This document shows, piece after piece, positions 5,411 through 11,634 of a stretch of 11,634 nucleotides of DNA. This stretch comes from Synergistaceae bacterium. GTDB taxonomy: Bacteria > Synergistota > Synergistia > Synergistales > Aminobacteriaceae. Below the pieces are notes generated by a model, which saw nothing but the letters and a program-made list of their open reading frames with translations, was not told the origin of the DNA and did not search any database. The stretch spans positions 1 through 11,634 of the forward strand of contig JAFSLR010000341.1 of the NCBI GenBank assembly GCA_017448375.1, given 5' to 3'. The translations under genes and the position numbers were made by a program. How positions within the stretch are numbered: the stretch's first letter is position 1; each line of letters begins with the position of its first letter.

Positions 5411-6712
5411 TTAAATTTTCCTGTTGTCGATTACCCTTACTGCTTTCCCTTCCGAACGAACAATAGTTTTCGGCGCAACAAGCGTAACCTTCGCCGTTAA
5501 TCCTAACATTGAGCGCAAGCCCTCGACAAGTTTCGACTGACGCTGATTGACGACACCGAGATTGTCCGTGAACATTTCAGGTGTCATTTCGACTCTCACG
5601 TCAAGCGTATCCGTGTTGTTCACCCTGTCAACAATAATCTGGTAATTCGCAGGGTAACCCTGATTGATGAGTACGGTTTCGATTTGAGACGGGAATACGT
5701 TTACGCCGCGAATGATGAGCATATCATCGGTGCGTCCCTTCAAGCGCGACATTCTTACGTGAGTCCTTCCGCAGGGGCACGGCTCATGTGAAAGACTCGT
5801 AATATCTCTCGTCCTGTAACGAATCAGCGGGAACGCTTCCTTCTCAAGAGTCGTGAAAACTAATTCACCCGTGCTTCCTTCGGGCAATACTTCTCCCGTT
5901 TCAGGGTCAATGATTTCGGCGATGAAGTAATCCTCGTTGATGTGCATACCGTGCTGATCTTCGCATTCAAACGAAACGCCCGGCCCGCAAAGCTCCGTCA
6001 ACCCGTAAATATCATACGCCTTGATTCCCATTGTGGCCTCAATATCGCGCCTCATGCTTTCAGACCACGCCTCAGCACCGAAAATCCCGGCTTTAAGCGG
6101 AATATCATTCGGGGACATTCCCATTTCCTTCATGCGTTCGCCGATAAAAGCCGCGTAACTCGGAGTGCAGCAGAGAATTGTTGCGGACAAATCCTTGATG
6201 AACATAATCTGCCTGTCAGTGTTTCCCGATGATGCCGGAATTGTCAGCGAACCTACGAGATGACTCCCGCCGTTGAGACCGGGACCGCCAGTGAAGAGTC
6301 CGTAACCGTATGAGACCTGCACAACATCTTCATTTGTTCCGCCAGCGGCCATGATTGCACGGGCGCACATAGTCTCCCAAATGTGAATGTCATTGAGCGT
6401 GTAGAACGCAACGACTCTCTGACCTGTTGTGCCGGAAGTCGATTGTATTCTCACGCAGTCTTTGAGGGGCCGTCCCATTAAGCCGTAAGGGTATGCGTTT
6501 CGGAGGTCTGCTTTTGAGAGGAACGGGAGAAGGTGCAAATCTTCCTGTGATTTAATGTCGTCTGGGGTCAATCCTTTTTCCTGCATTTTCTTGCGGTAAT
6601 AGGGAACGTTCTCCCAGACGTGATGAATCTGTTTAATGAGTCGTTCATTCTGGAGTTTGCGAATCTGTTCGCGGGGCATAGTTTCAATTTCGGGCTGATA
6701 ATAATTTCCCAT
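5411..6712 (-). CDS. paaK: Phenylacetate-CoA ligase family protein (aryl-acid AMP-forming CoA ligase)
   Basis: A 433-residue adenylate-forming enzyme, the normal length for PaaK. It converts an aryl acetate, ATP and CoA to aryl-acetyl-CoA, AMP and pyrophosphate through an acyl-adenylate. Visible motifs: phosphate-binding loop STSGTTGQ (91-98), YGLTE (236-240), RYRTRD (298-303), a CPCG pair (312-315), KGRTDDMLIIRG hinge (325-336), and C-terminal Lys423 in RSEGKAVR, the expected adenylation lysine. Directly downstream of iorA/iorB, whose product is aryl-acetyl-CoA, the likely substrates are phenylacetate or indoleacetate. In fermenters the enzyme may run in the acid-forming direction to save energy, but which direction applies here is not visible. 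The ATG at 6712 has AAGGAAGG about ten bases upstream, in a 26-base gap after iorB. The exact substrate is uncertain; the family is secure. Confidence 0.9.
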   Translation of the reverse strand: MGNYYQPEIETMPREQIRKLQNERLIKQIHHVWENVPYYRKKMQEKGLTPDDIKSQEDLHLLPFLSKADLRNAYPYGLMGRPLKDCVRIQSTSGTTGQRVVAFYTLNDIHIWETMCARAIMAAGGTNEDVVQVSYGYGLFTGGPGLNGGSHLVGSLTIPASSGNTDRQIMFIKDLSATILCCTPSYAAFIGERMKEMGMSPNDIPLKAGIFGAEAWSESMRRDIEATMGIKAYDIYGLTELCGPGVSFECEDQHGMHINEDYFIAEIIDPETGEVLPEGSTGELVFTTLEKEAFPLIRYRTRDITSLSHEPCPCGRTHVRMSRLKGRTDDMLIIRGVNVFPSQIETVLINQGYPANYQIIVDRVNNTDTLDVRVEMTPEMFTDNLGVVNQRQSKLVEGLRSMLGLTAKVTLVAPKTIVRSEGKAVRVIDNRKI

Positions 6713-6738
6713 TGCAATAAAACCTTCCTTGCGTAAAT

Positions 6739-7314
6739 TTATGCGTTTCTCCCTAATTCAAATGCCTTCCTGTTAAGGTCTAAGAATTTTGCGGGTACAC
6801 ATGCTGTGATTGCTTCCTGCCATGCTTCCGGCTTAATGTCCGTGAAGTAGTGAGAGAGCCGCCCAAGCAGTACGAGATTTACGGCCTTTGAGCTTCCGGC
6901 CTGTTCTGCGAGTTTGAGGCAGTCGAGAGCGTCAACTTTTGCGCCAGTATTCTTGATTTCGGCGAGCAGGTTTTCGGGGTAATTCATTGCGCCTGTGATT
7001 ACGGGCATTGGGTCAACCTGCTGTGTCGAGGTAACGATTTGGCCTTCGGGTGAAAGATATTCGATCCATCTTGCGGCCTCTAAGAGTTCAAACGACACAA
7101 TGAAGTCCGCCTGTCCCTTGTCGATTACGGGTGAATATACTTTGTCCCCGTAACGAACGTAAGTTACGACGCTTCCTCCGCGCTGACTCATTCCGTGAAC
7201 CTCAGAGACTTTAACGTCATATCCCTGTGATGTGAGGAGATTCCCCAGAAGTTTGCTGGCTAATACGCTTCCTTGTCCGCCGACTCCGACAATCATAATA
7301 TTTTTCGTTGTCAT
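6739..7314 (-). CDS. iorB: Indolepyruvate:ferredoxin oxidoreductase, beta subunit
   Basis: This 191-residue subunit carries the pyruvate-ferredoxin-oxidoreductase gamma-type domain and, with IorA, forms the enzyme that oxidatively decarboxylates indolepyruvate, phenylpyruvate and related aryl pyruvates to aryl-acetyl-CoA, passing electrons to ferredoxin. Near the N-terminus is GVGGQG (10-15), a nucleotide-type loop of this domain, and EVHGMSQRGG (38-47), the family signature. Its length is typical. The ATG overlaps the stop of the coiled-coil gene as ATGA, so its translation probably depends on that gene being translated. Cytoplasmic by homology, although the neighbouring membrane protein raises the possibility of membrane association. 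Confidence 0.93.
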   Translation of the reverse strand: MTTKNIMIVGVGGQGSVLASKLLGNLLTSQGYDVKVSEVHGMSQRGGSVVTYVRYGDKVYSPVIDKGQADFIVSFELLEAARWIEYLSPEGQIVTSTQQVDPMPVITGAMNYPENLLAEIKNTGAKVDALDCLKLAEQAGSSKAVNLVLLGRLSHYFTDIKPEAWQEAITACVPAKFLDLNRKAFELGRNA

Positions 7315-7718
7315 TCTGCTTTTCCTCCGCTGAGATGATTCGCTATTGCTGCGTTCACAATGCGTTCAACGTCTTCAAGTGTTACTGACGGCTGAAATAT
7401 TTTCTTGAGGAATCCCAATATCGCCGGTAGCAATACCGCTGAAGCTAGAATTATTCCGAAACCGCCAATACCCCAATAAACTACGTGTTCCAGAGAATCA
7501 ACCCGCGCTGTTAGAACTCGTATTTCATTTCTTACTTCACCTATTTCAGCTCGTATTTCATTCCGAAATTGTGCATTCTCTGCTTTAATTTCTCCTACAG
7601 CGTTATCAACATATGCTTTGATTTCAACCGTAGTTTTCTCAAGCAACATCTCCAAGCGATCCATACGAGCGTCAAATACATCTTTGCGGACGTAAATATC
7701 TCCTTGAGTTTCAGCCAT
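7311..7718 (-). CDS. Small coiled-coil protein with one membrane helix, inside the ior operon
   Basis: I do not recognise this 135-residue protein. About residues 14-78 form a long charged heptad-type coiled coil (for example EIRAEIGEVRNEIRVL). One hydrophobic helix follows at about 80-104 (Gly/Ile/Leu-rich, starting VVYWGIGGFG), then a basic KK and a short amphipathic tail to Glu135. It resembles in outline XhlA-like or DUF1640-like coiled-coil membrane proteins, but no family signature is clear. It sits exactly between iorA and iorB: its ribosome-binding site (GGGGAG) lies within the last codons of iorA, its ATG is two bases past the iorA stop, and its TGA overlaps the iorB ATG. Such tight placement suggests co-expression in fixed ratio, and a possible role in anchoring or assembling the oxidoreductase; that role is inference. 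Confidence 0.85.
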   Translation of the reverse strand: MAETQGDIYVRKDVFDARMDRLEMLLEKTTVEIKAYVDNAVGEIKAENAQFRNEIRAEIGEVRNEIRVLTARVDSLEHVVYWGIGGFGIILASAVLLPAILGFLKKIFQPSVTLEDVERIVNAAIANHLSGGKAE

Positions 7719-7720
7719 AA

Positions 7721-9451
7721 TTATTCATCTCCCCTTAACGCGCCGAACCTGCAACGCTGTTTACAGACCCCGCACCCAACGCACAATGTATCATCAACGT
7801 GTGCTTTTCCGCCCTTCATGGCCAGAGCCGGACACCCTATCTTCATGCACGCTTTGCACCCAATGCACAATGACGGCTCAACCCTAAGTGGCGGTTTGTG
7901 CTTGACGGTCTTCAAGAGCGCGCACGGTCTCCGTGAAATTATCACCGATGACTCATCAGCGGCTAGTTCCTCCTTCAGTGCTTCGGCGCATTCCTTAAGG
8001 TTATAGGGGTCAATGACTCTAACGCGGTTGAATCCCATTGCCCTGCATAAGCTCTCAAGGTCAATCTTTCCGGCTGGGTCTCCCTTAATGTTTAATCCTG
8101 TCGTGGGGTTCTGCTGATGTCCCGTCATGCCCGTAATCGAATTGTCTAGGATTATCACAACGCACTTGCTTTGATTGTAGGCGATGTTAGCGAGTCCCGT
8201 CATACCTGAGTGCATGAATGTTGAGTCGCCGATTACCGCAACAGCATTCTTCCCTCCGGCCTTGCTGAAACCGTGCAATGCGCTCACAGAAGCACCCATG
8301 CACAGCGTCATCTCCATTGCCGACAGCGGCGCAACAGCTCCGAGAGTGTAGCACCCAATATCGCCCAAGACCGTGCATTTCGCCTGATTTAGCGTGAAGA
8401 ATAATCCCCTGTGAGGACACCCGGCACACATTACGGGGGGTCGCGGAGGAATCTTTACGGACTCTGAAAGTTTGCGGAATGTTTTTGCGGGAAGCCCTAA
8501 CTTTTCGGAGATAATATTCTGGCTCAATTCGCCCAGACAGCCGAACAATGATTTTCCCTCGCAGTTAATCCCCAAAGCCCTGCAATGTTCCTCGATGAAG
8601 CCGTCTAATTCCTCAACGATTACGAGTCTTTTCACATGGCCGGAAAACTCACGGATTTTTTCATCAGGCATAGGCCAAATCATTCCGAGCTTTAACACGG
8701 GGTATTTGTCGCCTAATGCTTCTTTCACATACTGATATGATGTTGATGATGTGATTATACCGATTGATGAGTCGTTGCCGGAGTCTGTTCTGTTGATGTC
8801 TGAAGTCTCCGCGAAATTCTGCAAGCGTTTCATTCTCTCTTCAACAATGGGATGACGTTTGATAGCATTTCCCGGCATCATTACATATTTTGCGATATTC
8901 TTTTCGTAAGGCTTGGCGGGAATCTCTTTGCGTTCTCCAGTCTCAACTAACGATTGTGAATGCGCGACTCTCGTACACATTTTGACGATAACGGGCGAGT
9001 CAAATTCCTCTGAGATGTCATAAGCCCTTCGGAAAAATTCTAGTGCCTCCTGAGAGTCTGACGGCTCAAGCATGGGGAGTTTTGCCGCCCTCGCGTAATG
9101 CCGTGAGTCCTGTTCGTTCTGCGACGAATGCATACCCGCATCATCAGCGACACAGATAACCATTCCCGCGTTAATCCCAGTGTATGAGACCGTGAACAGA
9201 GGATCAGCGGCAACATTAAGACCAACATGTTTCATTCCGCAGAAAGATCTTTTTCCCGCCAAGCTCGCACCGAACGCAGCCTCCATTGCGACTTTCTCAT
9301 TCGGTGCCCATTCGGAATATATAGCGTCAAATTTCGCGGCCTCTTCGGTTATTTCCGTGCTCGGAGTCCCCGGGTAACTTGATGCAAAACAGCAGCCAGC
9401 CTCATATAATCCTCTTGCAGCCGCCGTATTTCCCTGCATCAGCTTTTTCAT
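7721..9451 (-). CDS. iorA: Indolepyruvate:ferredoxin oxidoreductase, alpha subunit
   Basis: The 576-residue catalytic subunit of an oxygen-sensitive 2-oxoacid oxidoreductase for aryl pyruvates. In order: pyrimidine-binding domain at the N-terminus (SSYPGTPSTEI, 24-34), transketolase C-like middle domain, the CAGCPHRG motif (342-349), thiamine diphosphate domain with GDIGCYTLG (363-371) and the metal/diphosphate motif GDS (408-410) ending at DNS (436-438), and a C-terminal ferredoxin-like module. The latter has eight cysteines for two 4Fe-4S clusters: CX2CX2CX4CP (529-540) and CX2CX2CX3C (557-567), the second followed by Arg instead of Pro. The ATG at 9451 has an AAGAAGGGGG site about nine bases upstream. 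It is the first gene of the operon and sets its expression. Identity is secure. Confidence 0.95.
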   Translation of the reverse strand: MKKLMQGNTAAARGLYEAGCCFASSYPGTPSTEITEEAAKFDAIYSEWAPNEKVAMEAAFGASLAGKRSFCGMKHVGLNVAADPLFTVSYTGINAGMVICVADDAGMHSSQNEQDSRHYARAAKLPMLEPSDSQEALEFFRRAYDISEEFDSPVIVKMCTRVAHSQSLVETGERKEIPAKPYEKNIAKYVMMPGNAIKRHPIVEERMKRLQNFAETSDINRTDSGNDSSIGIITSSTSYQYVKEALGDKYPVLKLGMIWPMPDEKIREFSGHVKRLVIVEELDGFIEEHCRALGINCEGKSLFGCLGELSQNIISEKLGLPAKTFRKLSESVKIPPRPPVMCAGCPHRGLFFTLNQAKCTVLGDIGCYTLGAVAPLSAMEMTLCMGASVSALHGFSKAGGKNAVAVIGDSTFMHSGMTGLANIAYNQSKCVVIILDNSITGMTGHQQNPTTGLNIKGDPAGKIDLESLCRAMGFNRVRVIDPYNLKECAEALKEELAADESSVIISRRPCALLKTVKHKPPLRVEPSLCIGCKACMKIGCPALAMKGGKAHVDDTLCVGCGVCKQRCRFGALRGDE

Positions 9452-9492
9452 GAAAATTTTGTCCCCCTTCTTAAATTGTGCTGAATTTTAAC

Positions 9493-9498
9493 ATTATA
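9493..9498 (-). promoter_or_regulatory. Candidate -10 box of the ior operon
   Basis: A consensus TATAAT on the minus strand lies 41 bases before the iorA ATG. The -35 region is weak at the proper spacing; TTAATG occurs at 9523-9518 but with a 19-base gap. The TTAATTAA palindrome at 9520-9527 overlaps this area and could be a regulator site. The leader is too short for a riboswitch or T-box. Confidence 0.35.
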
Positions 9499-9571
9499 CT
9501 TTGTTTTCTGAACCGCTCATTAATTAACGGAAAGTTCAAAAAAGATTCAAATCATTATTTCTTGCGATGAA

Positions 9572-9580
9572 TGTTAGAAT
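9572..9580 (+). promoter_or_regulatory. Candidate extended -10 box for the HEPN-ankyrin gene
   Basis: TGTTAGAAT fits an extended -10 (TGn plus TAGAAT) 38 bases upstream of the ATG at 9619. No good -35 is visible. It stands back to back with the ior promoter in a 167-base divergent region. Confidence 0.3.
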
Positions 9581-9618
9581 CTATAGCAATTCATAAAATT
9601 TTTTACAGGAGAATGATA

Positions 9619-11634
9619 ATGCCGGGCAGGTTTGAATTTCTTGAAGAACAATTCCCGAAACTTTCAGAATACGGCCGGAGAGCTGAAGAATCTATAGCCT
9701 CTGACCCTAATATTTGCCTTCTGAATCTCGGAAGAATCGCGGAACATATAACAGATATTCTTTGCAGACGAAACAATATAACATCATCAGAAAAAATTGA
9801 CGGACTAATTTCACGGGGGCTTATAACGGATGAAATTTCCAGAAAGATAAACGCCCTCACAGAAATTAAACATGAAGCCGCCGATGATGAATATGATTCT
9901 GAAATGGCTTGTTCAAGACTCATGGTTACGGCTGAAGAGTTATGCCAATGGTTTGTGAATGAAGGCGAAGAAGGGAGATTTAATTTTCTTGCTGACCTTT
10001 ACCCGCCTGACAAGCCAGCTCCGATTTTGATGAATCTTTCTGTTCTTGGGAGAGAGGCTGAAGAGAATTTATCCTCAAACACACGCTACTGTTTCATATG
10101 CTTGGGCGACATCGGAGAAGCAGCAGTCGTGAGCCTCATAACAGGAAACTCAATAGACATACGCGAACGAGACCAGATAGACAGAATTGACGCGCTTGCT
10201 GAGAAACATATAATCCCCGAAGACATAAAGAAAATTCTTCACGATCTCAGAATGGCTAGGAACAAAGCACTTCATGAACGCTACAATGACGAATACACTT
10301 CCGAATCTGAAGGCAGAAGACTGCTTGATGACGCTCTTGTTTTGTGCGAATGGATGTTCAAATTGACAATGAAAGCCGGATATATCGTCAAGGCTTTAAT
10401 CACCGGCGAAAATGAAGATGGATATTCTGCGGTAATGGGAAGGATTCCCGCGTTCATTCCAGCAAGTGAAATTCCTGACGGGCAGTCCTGCGTTAAAGGG
10501 AAAAAGTACGTCCTGAAAATCGCTGACGCTGAAAGTGAGCCTACAGTTTTAAGCCTGAGTGATGCTGAACGCGATTACAATATTTCAGTAGGAAGGCTTT
10601 ACTCAAAATACAGGCCGGGACAGAAAGTTAAAGTCAAAATAAAAAGTGTAAGCAAAACTGAAGGTGCTATTGTCGAACTCAAAGACGGACTCGAAGCTAG
10701 AATACCCCCTTCAGAGCTTGGCCGGAAAATCTCACATTACGACAAAAATTCAAAACAGCGTATGGTGAGATATGATATTAAAGCAAAAGTTAAATGGTTC
10801 AGCCTCACTCAATATCCCCCTATGATACTTTCAGTGAGAGATGTTGAAGAAGAAAGAAGATTACGTGCTTCCCAAGCGTTTAATGATGAAGGAAACTCGG
10901 CCATGTCAGATATGGATTTCTACAGGCTTTGCAGGAATGCTCCTTACGAGAAAATTCTAGAGGCTCTAGACGGAGGAGCTAACCCAAGCTCAAAGAATAC
11001 TAACGGTACAACCGCATTAATGACAGCCGCTGAGCATAACGGGAATGCAAGAGTCATAAGAGCATTAGTGGAGGCCGGAGCTGACGTGAACGCAAAAAAC
11101 CGTAAGGGCAATACAGCTTTGATGTTCGCGGCCATGAGGAACACTCCCGAAGCCGTCAGAATATTGTATGAGGCCGGAGCTGATATTGACGCTGTGAACT
11201 CTGAGGGGAAAAAGGCAGCGGATTACGCCGTTAGCAACAGAAAATTGAACGGTACAGAGATTCTCAAGCACCTTAAAGGTGAGTCAGAATCATCACAGGA
11301 AACATTACAGACGGAAATCATAAATCCTGAAACTGAATCGCAATCAACAATCACCGAACATCAACCCGAAACCGAGAGTCCCGAAACTGAACCGTCAGCA
11401 ACAATCACCGAACATCAACCCGAGTCCGAGAGTCTCGAAACCGAGTCGCAAGCAATAACATCTGAATATCAGCAAGAGTCCGAGAGTCCCGAAACTGAAC
11501 CGTCAGCAGTAATCCCTGAAAATCAGAATGAAACCAACAACCCCAAATCCCAACAGGAGCAATCACCAATGAATGAGACAATATCACAGCCGGAAAGCAC
11601 CGATGATGAGCCGGAAATCTACGAGTACCAAGAC
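9619..11634 (+). CDS. Large multidomain protein: two HEPN/DUF4145-like domains, S1-like segments, ankyrin repeats, acidic repeat tail (3' end outside window)
   Basis: The frame is open from ATG 9619 (AGGAG seven bases upstream; an ATG at 9613 is too close to it) to the window edge: 672 codons without a stop, so the C-terminus is missing. Residues about 1-115 and 135-250 are two helical DUF4145/HEPN-like domains. The second has RNKALH (214-219), an R-X4-H as in HEPN ribonucleases; the first has lost it (IKHEAAD). Residues about 255-320 and 330-405 look like S1/OB-type RNA-binding beta domains (RPGQKVKVKI, a common S1 opening). About 432-554 hold roughly three ankyrin repeats (ALVEAGADVNAKN). 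From 555 the chain is Glu/Ser/Thr/Pro/Gln-rich with 18-residue repeats. No signal peptide or membrane helix is seen. Function is unknown; an RNA-directed regulatory or defence role is a guess from the domains. Confidence 0.8.
   Translation, partial: MPGRFEFLEEQFPKLSEYGRRAEESIASDPNICLLNLGRIAEHITDILCRRNNITSSEKIDGLISRGLITDEISRKINALTEIKHEAADDEYDSEMACSRLMVTAEELCQWFVNEGEEGRFNFLADLYPPDKPAPILMNLSVLGREAEENLSSNTRYCFICLGDIGEAAVVSLITGNSIDIRERDQIDRIDALAEKHIIPEDIKKILHDLRMARNKALHERYNDEYTSESEGRRLLDDALVLCEWMFKLTMKAGYIVKALITGENEDGYSAVMGRIPAFIPASEIPDGQSCVKGKKYVLKIADAESEPTVLSLSDAERDYNISVGRLYSKYRPGQKVKVKIKSVSKTEGAIVELKDGLEARIPPSELGRKISHYDKNSKQRMVRYDIKAKVKWFSLTQYPPMILSVRDVEEERRLRASQAFNDEGNSAMSDMDFYRLCRNAPYEKILEALDGGANPSSKNTNGTTALMTAAEHNGNARVIRALVEAGADVNAKNRKGNTALMFAAMRNTPEAVRILYEAGADIDAVNSEGKKAADYAVSNRKLNGTEILKHLKGESESSQETLQTEIINPETESQSTITEHQPETESPETEPSATITEHQPESESLETESQAITSEYQQESESPETEPSAVIPENQNETNNPKSQQEQSPMNETISQPESTDDEPEIYEYQD
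11347..11508 (+). repeat. Three tandem 54-bp repeats coding an acidic tail
   Basis: Three units of exactly 54 bases (11347-11400, 11401-11454, 11455-11508) encode 18-residue copies such as TITEHQPETESPETEPSA. A degraded copy precedes them (about 11293-11346) and another follows (11509-11562). The units stay in frame, so copy-number changes would keep the protein readable. The composition suggests a disordered spacer. Confidence 0.75.

Noticed and set aside
9452..9618. A riboswitch or T-box controlling the ior operon
   Set aside because: The leader from the -10 candidate to the iorA start is only about 35 bases, and no stem-loop or T-box motif is visible.

Overview
The window looks like a chromosomal stretch from an anaerobic, amino-acid-fermenting bacterium. 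The best guess is a gut or rumen-type member of the Synergistota. This rests on indolepyruvate:ferredoxin oxidoreductase genes together with an aryl-CoA ligase and ACT-domain proteins, on frequent non-ATG starts, and on an ankyrin protein of a style I associate with that phylum. The placement is an inference; no rRNA or other marker gene is present. No tRNA, rRNA, CRISPR array or intact mobile element is visible.

Layout: (1) 1-232 holds the first 21 codons of a leftward gene that resembles a TetR-family regulator, and a divergent promoter region with an inverted repeat. (2) 233-1231 encodes an exported fused methionine sulfoxide reductase MsrA-MsrB. (3) 1232-1365 holds a long imperfect hairpin and the terminator of the converging helicase gene. 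(4) 1366-2973 (leftward) is a DbpA-like RNA helicase whose motif II reads DEGD. (5) 3254-3853 (rightward) is a maltose/galactoside-type O-acetyltransferase. (6) 3854-4538 contains no intact gene. It holds a decayed gene spread over two frames, a remnant of an ACT-gene 5' end, and the terminator of the next operon. (7) 9451-4539 is a six-gene leftward operon: iorA, a small coiled-coil membrane protein, iorB, a phenylacetate-CoA-ligase-like gene, and two tandem double-ACT genes. (8) From 9619 to the window edge a divergent gene, open at its 3' end, encodes a multidomain protein: two HEPN/DUF4145-like domains, two S1-like segments, about three ankyrin repeats and a Glu/Ser/Thr/Pro-rich tail made of 54-bp repeats.

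How the genes may work together: IorA/IorB oxidatively decarboxylate aryl pyruvates (from Trp, Phe, Tyr) to aryl-acetyl-CoA with reduction of ferredoxin. The ligase interconverts arylacetate and its CoA thioester, giving either ATP recovery or acid activation. The ACT proteins probably sense amino acids and tune the pathway. The gene order is tight (two 4-bp overlaps, other gaps of 2, 12 and 26 bp), so the coiled-coil membrane protein between iorA and iorB is likely co-translated and may tether or stabilise the complex.

The most unusual items are the HEPN-S1-ankyrin protein, the coiled-coil membrane gene inside the ior operon, and the graveyard of broken reading frames between the acetyltransferase and the operon.
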